From: Burkholderia sp. SRS-W-2-2016
GTDB taxonomy: Bacteria; Pseudomonadota; Gammaproteobacteria; Burkholderiales; Burkholderiaceae
Assembly (NCBI RefSeq): GCF_001931485.1
Contig: NZ_MSDV01000021.1
Coordinates: 124,001-188,000 of the forward strand
Direction: 5' to 3'
Length of the DNA stretch: 64,000 bases
Shown: positions 9,013-17,421 of the stretch, piece by piece
Layout: every line of letters starts with the position of its first letter
Position numbering within the stretch: position 1 is the first letter of the stretch
Made by a program: the position numbers and the translations under genes
Notes under the pieces: generated by a model
Told to the model about the DNA's origin: nothing
Databases searched by the model: none
The model's input: the letters and a program-made list of their open reading frames with translations, nothing else

Positions 9013-10107
9013 TCAGGCCGCGTTCGCCGCCGGCGCCGCTGCCTGCTCGATGAACGCGCACACTGCCGCGGTCACCTGTGCGGTGGTCGCGTTGCCGCCG
9101 AGGTCCCGCGTATGCAGCGCCTTGTTCGCGGTGACCGCTTCGATCGCCTGCATCACGCGGCGCGCGGCGTCGGTTTCGCCGAGGTGTTCGAGCAGCATCA
9201 CGACCGACCAGAAGGTGCCGACCGGATTCGCGAGGCCCTTGCCCATGATGTCGAACGCGGAGCCGTGGATCGGCTCGAACATCGACGGATAGCGGTGCTC
9301 GGGATCGATGTTGCCGGTCGGCGCAATGCCGAGGCTGCCCGCCAGCGCGGCCGCGAGGTCGCTGAGAATGTCGGCGTGCAGATTGGTCGCGACGATCGTG
9401 TCGAGCGTGGCCGGCCGGTTGACCATCCGCGCGGTCGCCGCGTCGACTAGTTCCTTGTCCCACGTGACGTCCGGAAACTCCTTCGACACTTCGAGCGCGA
9501 TCTCGTCCCACATCACCATCGCGTGACGCTGTGCGTTGCTCTTCGTAATCACGGTGAGCAGCTTGCGCGGGCGCGACTGCGCGAGCCGGAACGCGAAGCG
9601 CATGATCCGTTCGACGCCGGCGCGCGTGAGGATCGACACATCGGTCGCCGCTTCGATCGGATGCCCTTGGTGCACGCGACCGCCGACGCCCGAATATTCG
9701 CCCTCCGAATTTTCTCGCACGATCACCCAGTTCAGGTCCTCGGGCTTGCAGTACTTCAGCGGCGCATCGATGCCGGGCAGGATGCGGGTCGGCCGCACGT
9801 TCGCGTACTGGTCGAAGCCCTGGCAGATCTTCAGCCGCAGACCCCACAGCGTGATGTGGTCGGGAATGTCCTTGTCGCCCGCCGAGCCGAACAGGATCGC
9901 GTCCTTGTCGCGGATCGCGTCGAGGCCGTTCGCCGGCATCATCACGCCGTGCTCGCGGTAGTAGTCGCCGCCCCAGTCGAAGTTCTCGAACTCGAACGCG
10001 AATGCGCGGGTGCTGTTCGCGAGCGCGTCGAGCACTTGCGCGCCGGCCGGTACGACCTCCTTGCCGATGCCGTCGCCGGGGATGGTTGCGATGCGATAGG
10101 TTTTCAT
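9013..10107 (-). CDS. ttuC: Tartrate / D-malate dehydrogenase
   Basis: A 364-residue member of the isocitrate/isopropylmalate dehydrogenase family. It shows the NAD-binding and catalytic blocks of TtuC/DmlA: GDGIGKEV near the N-terminus, VRENSEGEYSG (catalytic Tyr), ITKSNA (Lys), ATNLHADILSDLAAAL (metal-binding Asp residues) and GNIDPEHRYPSMFEPIHGSA. The family oxidises L-tartrate and decarboxylates D-malate to pyruvate with NAD+ and Mn2+. AAGGACGGAG precedes the ATG. It is divergent from a LysR gene and followed by an MFS importer, the usual tartrate/D-malate module. Confidence 0.9.
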   Translation of the reverse strand: MKTYRIATIPGDGIGKEVVPAGAQVLDALANSTRAFAFEFENFDWGGDYYREHGVMMPANGLDAIRDKDAILFGSAGDKDIPDHITLWGLRLKICQGFDQYANVRPTRILPGIDAPLKYCKPEDLNWVIVRENSEGEYSGVGGRVHQGHPIEAATDVSILTRAGVERIMRFAFRLAQSRPRKLLTVITKSNAQRHAMVMWDEIALEVSKEFPDVTWDKELVDAATARMVNRPATLDTIVATNLHADILSDLAAALAGSLGIAPTGNIDPEHRYPSMFEPIHGSAFDIMGKGLANPVGTFWSVVMLLEHLGETDAARRVMQAIEAVTANKALHTRDLGGNATTAQVTAAVCAFIEQAAAPAANAA

Positions 10108-10170
10108 GTCTCCGTCCTTTGTGAAGGGTGTATGGCTTCACTCTAGCGCGCTCTCACGGCTAAAAACCGG

Positions 10171-10186
10171 TGCTAAACTCAAAGCA
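10171..10186. promoter_or_regulatory. Candidate LysR operator in the ttuC/lysR divergent region
   Basis: A 16-base interrupted dyad, TGCT-N8-AGCA, lies between the divergent ttuC and lysR genes, 26 bases before the lysR start. LysR proteins commonly bind T-N11-A dyads near their own start, so this is a plausible site; it has not been tested against other promoters. Confidence 0.45.
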
Positions 10187-10211
10187 TCTTTAACTTCAAT
10201 TCACAAATGAA

Positions 10212-11153
10212 ATGGCTGCCAACGCGCTGCGCGACACCGTCCAGCCGGCCGATCTGAGCTTTTTTTCGACGCTCGCCGCGAGCGGCAGCCTGAGCGCGGC
10301 CGCCCGCGAGCTGGGCCTGACGGCCGCCGCGGTCAGCAAGCGGCTCACGCAGATGGAGCAGCGCGCGGGCGTCGCGCTGGTCAACCGCACCACGCGGCGG
10401 ATGATGTTGACGCCCGAAGGCGAGCTGTATCTCGCGCACGCGCGGCGGATTCTCGACGAGATCGACGAACTCGCGGAACTGCTCGGCGCGGCCAAGCAAA
10501 CGCCGAAGGGCCTCTTGCGCGTGAACGCGACGCTCGGCTTCGGGCGCGGTTATGTCGGGCCGGCCATTTCGCGTTTCGTCGCGAAGTACCCGCAGGTGTC
10601 CGTGCAGTTGCAGCTGTCGGTCACCCCGCCGCCGCTGACCGACGACAGCTACGACGTCTGCATCCGTTTCGGCGAGCCGCCCGATACCCGCGTGGTCGCG
10701 CGCCGCCTCGCGCCGAACCGGCGTCTGTTGTGCGCGGCGCCGTCGTACCTCGCCGCGCGCGGCACGCCGTTAAATGCTCGCGATCTGAGCCGCCACGACT
10801 GCATCGGCATCCGTCAGGGCGACGAAGCCTACGGCGTGTGGCGGCTCACTTCCGGACGCGGCGCCGCGCGCAAGACCGAAGCGGTGCGCATCAAAGGCAC
10901 GCTGACCACCAACGACGGCGAGATCGCCGTCAAATGGGCGCTCGCCGGCCACGGCATCCTGATGCGCGCGGAGTGGGACATCCGCCAGTATCTGGCCGAC
11001 GGCTCGCTGGTCCAGCTGCTCGCCGATCACGACACGCCGAACGCCGACATCTTCGCGGTCTATTCGCCGCGCCATCAGATGTCGAACCGGATCCGCACGT
11101 TCGTCGAGTTCATCGCGCGGGATCTGAGCAGCGACGCCGGCTCGCTCGGGTAG
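10212..11153 (+). CDS. LysR-family regulator, DmlR-like
   Basis: A 313-residue LysR protein: N-terminal winged helix (DLSFFSTLAASGSLSAAARE then AVSKRLTQMEQ) and a C-terminal substrate-binding domain. The TTRRMMLTPEGELYL and VCIRFGEPPDTRVVARRLAPNRR patterns match the DmlR/TtuA group. It is divergent from ttuC with only about 100 bases between them, so it most likely activates ttuC and the MFS gene in response to tartrate or D-malate. Length is normal for LysR. Confidence 0.88.
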   Translation: MAANALRDTVQPADLSFFSTLAASGSLSAAARELGLTAAAVSKRLTQMEQRAGVALVNRTTRRMMLTPEGELYLAHARRILDEIDELAELLGAAKQTPKGLLRVNATLGFGRGYVGPAISRFVAKYPQVSVQLQLSVTPPPLTDDSYDVCIRFGEPPDTRVVARRLAPNRRLLCAAPSYLAARGTPLNARDLSRHDCIGIRQGDEAYGVWRLTSGRGAARKTEAVRIKGTLTTNDGEIAVKWALAGHGILMRAEWDIRQYLADGSLVQLLADHDTPNADIFAVYSPRHQMSNRIRTFVEFIARDLSSDAGSLG

Positions 11154-11259
11154 GGCTTCTGGTATCGTAAAGCGCCATAAACCATAAGCCGGAGCGCCCG
11201 CTATTCACCGACGCGGCGCTCCTTCAGAGGCACATCAACACAAAGAGAGATGGGTAACG

Positions 11260-12603
11260 ATGCGCAGACCTAACCCGGCGCTCCATCGTAGTCAGCGCGT
11301 GCCGATGACGCGCGCGCGGCGACGTATTCTGACCGTCGGCGCGATCGTGCTGTTCGCGATAGCGGGCTGGATCGTCGCGCTGGTGCTGCAACCGGCGTTC
11401 CAACGCACGATCGTCATCACCACCGGCGCGGACAACGGCATCTATCGCGGCTTTGCCGATCGCTACGCGCCGCTGCTCAAACGCGAAGGGATCAAGCTCG
11501 ACATTCGCAGCTCCTCGGGCTCGGTCGAAAACTACCAGCGCCTCACGGACCCCGACAGCGCGTACCAGGTCGGCTTCATCCAGTCCGGCACCGTCACGCC
11601 GCAAGACACCGACGCGCTGCAAACGATCGCCGCCGTGTCGTACGAACCGATCTGGGTGTTCTACCGCGGCGACACGACGATCGACCGGCTCTCGCAACTG
11701 CGCGGCAAACGCATTTCGATAGGCGTGCCAGGCAGCGGCCTGCTGCACGTTTCGCAGACGCTGCTCGGCTATAGCGGCATCACGAACCAGAACACCACGC
11801 TGTTGCAGATGGCCGCGAACGACGCGTACCAGGGGCTCGAAAGCGGCCAGATCGATGCGGCGTTCTTTATCGGCCGGCCGGATGCCGAGATGCAGCGCAC
11901 GCTGCTCACCAGCGACCTGAAGCTGATGAGCTTCGCGCAGGCCGATGCGCTCGCGCAGAAATTCCCGTCGCTGTCGAAGATCGTGTTGCCGCGCGCATCG
12001 ACCAGCGTCGCCGACGACCTGCCGCGCCACGACGTCACGCTGCTCGCGGCGACCGCGCTGCTGGTGTCGAAGGACACGCTGCATCCGGCGCTCGTCTATC
12101 TGCTCCTCGACGCGGCGCGCACCGTGCACGGCGGCGAGGACTACTTCACGCCGCTCGGCACGTTTCCGAATCTGCGCACCGAAGAATTCCCGATCTCCGA
12201 CGAGAGCGTGCGCTACTTCAAATCGGGCCGGCCGTTCCTGTATCGCTATCTGCCGTTCTGGCTCGCGAGCCTGATCGAGCGACGGCTGCTGATCCTGGTG
12301 CCGTTCCTCGCGCTGCTGATCGGCCTCGGCCAGGCATTGCCGCGGATGCTCGAAACGCGGATGAAAAAGCGCCTCGTGGTCTGGTATCGCGAGATCAAGG
12401 CGCTGGAGGACGAGGTGTGGAAAAACCCTAATCCGACCCGCGCGCAGATCGCCCAATGGAATGAAGAAATCGAAAGTATCGATGCGAACGCGAGCCTGAT
12501 CCGGATTCCGTACCAATACTTTCAGGACGTTTATGCATTGAAGCAGGCGATCGGGATCGTGCGCGACCGGATTGCGCACGTCGCGGAGAAGGTGGGCAAA
12601 TAG
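11260..12603 (+). CDS. TAXI-family (TRAP-type) solute-binding protein with two membrane anchors
   Basis: A 447-residue protein: cytoplasmic N-terminus (about 1-23), membrane segment (about 25-45), a TAXI-type periplasmic binding domain (about 50-335; TIVITTGADNGIYRGFA, RSSSGSVENYQRL, GVPGSGLLHV), a second membrane segment (about 346-366, LLILVPFLALLIGLGQ) and a charged C-terminal helical region. Ordinary TAXI proteins are free or lipid-anchored and work with a DctQM-type permease; no permease gene is adjacent. It may therefore be a sensor or scaffold rather than a transporter part. Genes either side are unrelated. Confidence 0.8.
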   Translation: MRRPNPALHRSQRVPMTRARRRILTVGAIVLFAIAGWIVALVLQPAFQRTIVITTGADNGIYRGFADRYAPLLKREGIKLDIRSSSGSVENYQRLTDPDSAYQVGFIQSGTVTPQDTDALQTIAAVSYEPIWVFYRGDTTIDRLSQLRGKRISIGVPGSGLLHVSQTLLGYSGITNQNTTLLQMAANDAYQGLESGQIDAAFFIGRPDAEMQRTLLTSDLKLMSFAQADALAQKFPSLSKIVLPRASTSVADDLPRHDVTLLAATALLVSKDTLHPALVYLLLDAARTVHGGEDYFTPLGTFPNLRTEEFPISDESVRYFKSGRPFLYRYLPFWLASLIERRLLILVPFLALLIGLGQALPRMLETRMKKRLVVWYREIKALEDEVWKNPNPTRAQIAQWNEEIESIDANASLIRIPYQYFQDVYALKQAIGIVRDRIAHVAEKVGK

Positions 12604-12842
12604 TCGCGCGCCGCTTGCACGCGGTGCACATATCCGGGGCGTCGATTGCCGCGCGGTCCGTTGATTTTCCGCGCGGCCCCGCCGGCAGGGCCTGCACGGT
12701 TGCGCAAGCAAAAAATCTCTGTGGCGCAAAATCAAACGATAGTTCGATTCAATTGGCGGGCTTGCCGATCGCATCCTGTAATGGACACCTGCTGTCCGCG
12801 TTCCGCCCATTACCGCCTACCGCGTTTTCCCGGAGAGATCCT

Positions 12843-13037
12843 ATGTCGCAGCCCGAGCCGAAAATCGACGAAGTCGTGAAAAGCATCGCCGAAGAAACCG
12901 ATACACCGGCGGAAACGGTGTCGCGGATGTACACCGAAACGCTCGCCGACTATCGCCATCAGGCCAGGGTGCTCGACTACGTGCCGCTGTTCGCGGCGAA
13001 AAAGGTTCGCAACGAACTGCGTCATCGCAAGCACTGA
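12843..13037 (+). CDS. DUF3562 small protein
   Basis: A 64-residue soluble protein matching the DUF3562 pattern: EVVKSIAEETDTP...V.RMYTETLADYRHQARVLDYVPLFAAKKVR. These proteins are abundant in Burkholderiales and have no known function; the helical shape suggests a small nucleic-acid or protein-binding role, which is inference. GGAGAG lies seven bases upstream of the ATG. An upstream in-frame extension to 12615 has no ribosome binding site. It is a stand-alone gene. Confidence 0.8.
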   Translation: MSQPEPKIDEVVKSIAEETDTPAETVSRMYTETLADYRHQARVLDYVPLFAAKKVRNELRHRKH

Positions 13038-13190
13038 CTGGCTCGCGCGCGGCGCGTTGCGCCGGGTGCGTGGTCCCAGGTTTCGCGCCGGTCGTGGAGC
13101 TAACAATCGTGCGACGAATTTCCTATCCTGACGGTTCATCAATTTTCAGCGGGCGCGCCGCCGCCCGCCGACCGCTCAGGAACCTCGCCC

Positions 13191-13652
13191 ATGTCCGCTT
13201 CGCCGCAGATTCGCGCTGTCACCCGTGACGATTTCGACGCCTGGCTGCCGCTGTGGGACGCGTATAACGCGTTCTACGGCCGCTCCGGCGAGACCGCGTT
13301 GCCGCGCGAAATCACGCACATTACGTGGAACCGTTTTTTCGACGGCTATGAGCCGATGCATGCGTTCGTCGCGGAACGCGAAGGACAGCTGCTCGGCCTC
13401 GTGCATTTCCTCTATCACCGTCACACGACGATGGCCGGCCCGACCTGCTATCTGCAGGACCTGTACACGCTCGACAGCGAACGCGGCAAAGGCGTCGGCC
13501 GCGCGCTGATCGAAGCGGTGTATGCGCGCGCGAAGGCCGACGGCGCCGAGCGCGTGTACTGGCTGACCCACGAGACCAATCACACCGCGATGCGGCTGTA
13601 CGACAAGGTGGCGGAGAAGTCGGGCTTCGTCGTGTATCGCAAGGCGTTGTGA
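13191..13652 (+). CDS. GNAT-family N-acetyltransferase
   Basis: A 153-residue enzyme with the GNAT fold: CYLQDLYTLDSERGKGVGRALIEAV carries the acetyl-CoA-binding motif A (R/Q-x-x-G-x-G, here RGKGVG), and the C-terminal strand ends HTAMRLYDKVAEKSGFVVYRK. The family transfers an acetyl group to an amine of a small molecule or protein; the acceptor is not predictable. It ends just before a strong bidirectional terminator and is transcribed alone. Confidence 0.88.
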   Translation: MSASPQIRAVTRDDFDAWLPLWDAYNAFYGRSGETALPREITHITWNRFFDGYEPMHAFVAEREGQLLGLVHFLYHRHTTMAGPTCYLQDLYTLDSERGKGVGRALIEAVYARAKADGAERVYWLTHETNHTAMRLYDKVAEKSGFVVYRKAL

Positions 13653-13676
13653 CGCGCAACGCGGCGCGGCAAAGAC

Positions 13677-13704
13677 AAAAGGCGCACCCGAGGGTGCGCC
13701 TTTT
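13677..13704. terminator. Bidirectional terminator between GNAT gene and catabolic operon
   Basis: A 12-base-pair stem (13677-13688 with 13693-13704) whose arms begin with AAAA and end with TTTT, loop CGAG. It can terminate both the rightward acetyltransferase gene and the leftward 14-gene operon. Confidence 0.9.
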
Positions 13705-13745
13705 ATTTCACTACTGACTGCTGCGTGAGCAATACCGCTCGGGCA

Positions 13746-15149
13746 TCAAGCCTCCAGCTGCTCCAGCACCTTGCCCTTCGTCTCGATCCCGAGGAGGTGC
13801 ACCGCGATCGCCGCGAGGAACGGCACCGCCGCGAGGATATAGAACGCGACGTCCAGGTTGCCGCCGATCATCGTCTTCGACACGATCGTCGGCGCGAAGA
13901 TCGCCGCCACCTTCAGCCACGCGCCGCCGACTCCGCAGCCCATCGCGCGGATGCTGGTCGGGTACAGCTCCGGCGTATACACGTAAGCGGTAATGAAGCC
14001 GCTCGCGAGGAAGCCGAGCGCCAGCGCGCAGCAGGTCGCGACCACGTACACCGACGAGTTATGCAGCACACCCGCCGCCGCCAGCGAAATCGCGCACAGC
14101 AGGAACGAGATGTTGATGATCGGCTTGCGGCCAACCGTATCGACCAGCAGCGCACAGGCGAGCGAACCGAGCACGCCGAGCACCGACGCGGCCACCGCCA
14201 GATTCAGCGCGAGTTGCAGCGGCGCGTGATAGACGGTGCGGTAGATCGTCGGCAGCCAGGTGGACAGACCGTACTGGATGAAGCCGCAGGTGATCCACAG
14301 CATCGCGACCGCCAGCGTGCGCTTCAGATAGGCCTTGCCGAACAGATCCGCGACGCGGCGCTTCGGATGGCGGTTGACCATCTCGTCGAACTCCTGCGCA
14401 TGGGCAACCGGCGGCAGCGGCACCTTGGCCGCGCGTTCGAATGCAAGCACCGCGGAATCGGCTTCGGCCATCCGGTCGCGTACCGCGAGCCAGCGCGGCG
14501 ATTCCGGCACCAGCTTGCGCAGCACGAAGAACAGGATCAACGGCGCGCCGCCGATGAAGTACATCGCCTGCCAGCCGAAGCGCGGCACGATCCACGCGCC
14601 CATCGCGCTCGACGCGAGCAGGCCGATCGGGAACACGATCTCGTACAGCAGCACGAAACGTCCACGGCCATGCGCGCGGCTGATTTCGTTGATGTAGGTC
14701 GCGGCCACCGGCAATTCGCCGCCGAGCCCGAGACCCTGCACGATGCGCAACGCGACGAACACCGCGAAGGTCGGCGCGAAACCGCACGCAATACTCGTAA
14801 TGCCGATGATCCCCGAGCTCAGCGCAATCGCCTTCACGCGGCCCGCGCGTTCCGCGTACCACGGAAACAGGAACGCCCCTATCAGTTGTCCTACGGAACC
14901 CGAGCCAAGCAAAAAGCCGATGTCCCACGGCGTCAGGTTCCACTTCGCGATCAACAGCGGCAACGTGGTCGCGATCGCGATCACGTCGAAGCCGTCGAAG
15001 AAAGTCGCGAGTCCGATCAGAATCCGCGCGCGCACCTGCAACCGGTTGCGCGGCATCCGCTCGAGACGGGCGATGATCGAGCCCTGCGTAACCGCGCCTG
15101 CAACGCCGGCGCTGCTACGGTCTCCGGTAGTGTTATCGATGGTTCTCAT
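13746..15149 (-). CDS. MFS transporter, aromatic-acid:H+ symporter type, last gene of the catabolic operon
   Basis: A 467-residue twelve-segment carrier. LIGLATFFDGFDVIAIATTLP in TM1 and the loop between TM2 and TM3 (YAERAGRVKAI) fit the AAHS/sugar-porter branch that imports benzoates and related acids; PESPRWLAV and GRKPIINIS are typical cytoplasmic motifs. I use the ATG at 15149; a TTG at 15182 would overlap the reductase gene and has no ribosome binding site. It is 25 bases behind the ferredoxin reductase and ends at a terminator. It probably imports the substrate of the ring-cleavage pathway. Confidence 0.85.
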   Translation of the reverse strand: MRTIDNTTGDRSSAGVAGAVTQGSIIARLERMPRNRLQVRARILIGLATFFDGFDVIAIATTLPLLIAKWNLTPWDIGFLLGSGSVGQLIGAFLFPWYAERAGRVKAIALSSGIIGITSIACGFAPTFAVFVALRIVQGLGLGGELPVAATYINEISRAHGRGRFVLLYEIVFPIGLLASSAMGAWIVPRFGWQAMYFIGGAPLILFFVLRKLVPESPRWLAVRDRMAEADSAVLAFERAAKVPLPPVAHAQEFDEMVNRHPKRRVADLFGKAYLKRTLAVAMLWITCGFIQYGLSTWLPTIYRTVYHAPLQLALNLAVAASVLGVLGSLACALLVDTVGRKPIINISFLLCAISLAAAGVLHNSSVYVVATCCALALGFLASGFITAYVYTPELYPTSIRAMGCGVGGAWLKVAAIFAPTIVSKTMIGGNLDVAFYILAAVPFLAAIAVHLLGIETKGKVLEQLEA

Positions 15150-15174
15150 GCCAGGGTGCCGTCCGTATAAGTGG

Positions 15175-16440
15175 TTAGGCAAGCGCCGTTGAGGCGTCAG
15201 TCAGGGTGGCAAGGTCGATGGTCCGGCCTTGGTTCATCCACTTGCGCGAGAGCTTCAGCTCACGCGGGGTGTTGATCGCGATCACGCCGCGAATCGCGTT
15301 GTCTTCCAGATAAAACAGGGTCGCGCGTTTGCCGGGCAGATCGCCGCGCACCGCGAGCTGCGCATTGGCGGGAATGTCGCCGAGGATCTGCAAATTCACG
15401 TCGTACTGATCGGACCAGAACCACGGAATGTCCGCGTACGGCTCGAAGGTGCCGAGCAGCGCTTTGGCGGTCGAGATCGCCTGGTTCTGCGCGTTCGCCC
15501 ACGATTCGAGCCGCACCCGGCGCTTGAGCCACGCGCTCGGATGGTTCGCCACGTCGCCGCACGCGAAGATGCGCGGGTCGTCGGTCGCGCCGAAGTGATC
15601 GACCACGATGCCGTCGTCGACCTTCACGCCGGCCGCCTGCGCGAGCGCCGTGTGCGGCGCGAGGCCGATGCCCGCCACCGCGAAATCGGCGTCGAGCGTC
15701 GAGCCGTCGGCGAAGGTTGCGCGAATCCGCTGCGCGTCGTTCGGGTGATCTTCGAGCTTGACCAGCGCCGCGTTCAGCCGCACGTCGACGCCGTTCGCGC
15801 GATGCAACTCCAGCAGGAAGTTCGACACCAGCGGCGGCAGCGAGCGCGCGCACAGACGCGGCGCGCCTTCCACCACACTCGCCGCGACGCCGAGCTTGCG
15901 CGCGGTCGCCGCGACTTCGAGACCGATCCAGCCGCCGCCGATCACCAGCACGCGCTTGCTCGCGCGCAGCCGTTCGCCGAGCGCGACCGCTTCGTCGAGC
16001 GTGCGCAGATAGGCGATGTGCGAGGTCTTCACCAACGCGTCGGGCAGACGGCGCGCGGCGCCGCCGGTCGCGATCACGAGGCGGTCGTACTGCACTTCAC
16101 GACCCGACTGGGTACGCACGATCCGTTGCTCGCGATCGATCGAGGTCGCGCAATCCGGCTGCCATGCTTCGACGTTCAGCGCGTCGAAATCGTCGGGCTT
16201 CACGAGACGCACCGTGTCGATGTCCGCTTCGCCGGCGAGCACCGCCTTCGACAACGGCGGGCGCTCGTACGGCAGATGCACTTCGTCGGCGATCATCACG
16301 AGGCGGCCGTCGAAGCCTTCCTTGCGCAGCGTCTTCACGATCCAGCCGGCCGCCTGGCCGCCGCCGATCACGACGATCGTGCGCGGCGCGTCGAGCCCGG
16401 CATGCGCGGCTTGCGCCTTTTCGGTAGCAGCGTCAGTCAT
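15175..16440 (-). CDS. FAD/NAD-dependent ferredoxin reductase of a Rieske oxygenase system
   Basis: A 421-residue flavoprotein of the pyridine-nucleotide-disulfide/rubredoxin-reductase family. It has two dinucleotide folds (TIVVIGGGQAAGW near 21-33 and VLVIGGGWIGLEVA near 165-178), the FAD motif IFACGDVA, and a C-terminal reductase domain. Such proteins (AndAa, BphA4, ThcD types) pass electrons from NADH to a Rieske ferredoxin. The matching ferredoxin and oxygenase are the first and third genes of the same operon, about 10 kb upstream, so the electron chain is split across both ends. It overlaps the dioxygenase gene by 8 bases. Confidence 0.88.
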   Translation of the reverse strand: MTDAATEKAQAAHAGLDAPRTIVVIGGGQAAGWIVKTLRKEGFDGRLVMIADEVHLPYERPPLSKAVLAGEADIDTVRLVKPDDFDALNVEAWQPDCATSIDREQRIVRTQSGREVQYDRLVIATGGAARRLPDALVKTSHIAYLRTLDEAVALGERLRASKRVLVIGGGWIGLEVAATARKLGVAASVVEGAPRLCARSLPPLVSNFLLELHRANGVDVRLNAALVKLEDHPNDAQRIRATFADGSTLDADFAVAGIGLAPHTALAQAAGVKVDDGIVVDHFGATDDPRIFACGDVANHPSAWLKRRVRLESWANAQNQAISTAKALLGTFEPYADIPWFWSDQYDVNLQILGDIPANAQLAVRGDLPGKRATLFYLEDNAIRGVIAINTPRELKLSRKWMNQGRTIDLATLTDASTALA

Positions 16441-17398
16441 TTTTGCGCTCCGTCATGAACTTGCCCTCCGGCGCCTTCGCATCTTTCTGGCGCCGGGTAT
16501 TGCCGTCGATCCCGCCGTCGATCGCCCATTCGGCGAACACGGTCGGGCCCGGTTCGAACTCGCGCGGCTGCCATTCCGGCGTCAACTGGTCTTCGTCCGC
16601 GTAGTACTCGATCAGCGAGCCGGCCGGATTCTTGAAGTACCAGAAGTACGCCGACGACACCGGATGACGACCCGGGCCGAGCTGGGTTTCCCAGCCGCAA
16701 CGGTTGATGTGCATCCCGCCGCCGAACACTTCGTGGATATCGCGTACGGTGAACGCGACGTGGTTCAGCCCGCGCTTGCCGTTCGGCAGCGCCAGCAGGA
16801 ACAGGTCGTGGTGACCGCCGTGCGGCGCGCAGCGCATGAACGCGCCGCGGCCCGGATAACGGTCCGAGGTCTCGAAGCCGAGCAGCTCGTGATAGAACTT
16901 TTCCTGTTCCGCGAGGTTGTTCGTGAAGAACACCACGTGGCCCACTTCGATCGGCTCCGCGCGTTCGTAGATCGGCGACGGCTGATCCACGCGCAGCGTC
17001 TGGCCCCACACGTTCGACGGCGAACCCTGCACGTCGAGCGCCCATTTACGCGTGACTTCGACGCGGATCGCCATCCCGTTCGGATCGATGCAGCCGACCG
17101 CGTCAGCGGTTTCGAAGTGGCCCGGCTGGCCGGCGAAGCGGCCGCGCAGTTCGTCGAGTTCCGCCTGCGTGGCGACGCCCCACGTCACTTCGCGCAGCGT
17201 CGGGCCTTCTTCGAACGCGGGCGGCAGCGACGCGTCGTTCGCATCGACGACCAGCACCGTGCAGCCGTTCTGCGTGATGAAGCGCGCGTGCGTGTCGTCG
17301 TGCGCGGTCTCTTTCAGGCCCCAGTCCGCGAAAAAACGCCGACAGGTAGCGAGCGCCGTCACGCCGTAAGTAATCTGTTCAATGCCGAGAATCGTCAT
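16433..17398 (-). CDS. Type I extradiol (VOC-family) ring-cleavage dioxygenase
   Basis: A 321-residue two-domain VOC protein. The C-terminal domain carries the full metal triad expected for catechol 2,3-dioxygenase-type enzymes: His154 (EVGHVVFFTN), His213 (GLNHVAFTV) and Glu264 (SLIEYYADED). It should open a catechol ring next to the hydroxyls using Fe(II) and O2. I chose the ATG at 17398 because GAAGAGG lies six bases upstream; the longer frame to 17434 would run into the aldehyde dehydrogenase gene. Its place after oxygenase and dehydrogenase genes supports a meta-cleavage role. Confidence 0.85.
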   Translation of the reverse strand: MTILGIEQITYGVTALATCRRFFADWGLKETAHDDTHARFITQNGCTVLVVDANDASLPPAFEEGPTLREVTWGVATQAELDELRGRFAGQPGHFETADAVGCIDPNGMAIRVEVTRKWALDVQGSPSNVWGQTLRVDQPSPIYERAEPIEVGHVVFFTNNLAEQEKFYHELLGFETSDRYPGRGAFMRCAPHGGHHDLFLLALPNGKRGLNHVAFTVRDIHEVFGGGMHINRCGWETQLGPGRHPVSSAYFWYFKNPAGSLIEYYADEDQLTPEWQPREFEPGPTVFAEWAIDGGIDGNTRRQKDAKAPEGKFMTERKND

Positions 17399-17421
17399 AA
17401 CGTGCCTCTTCGTTGCCCGCG

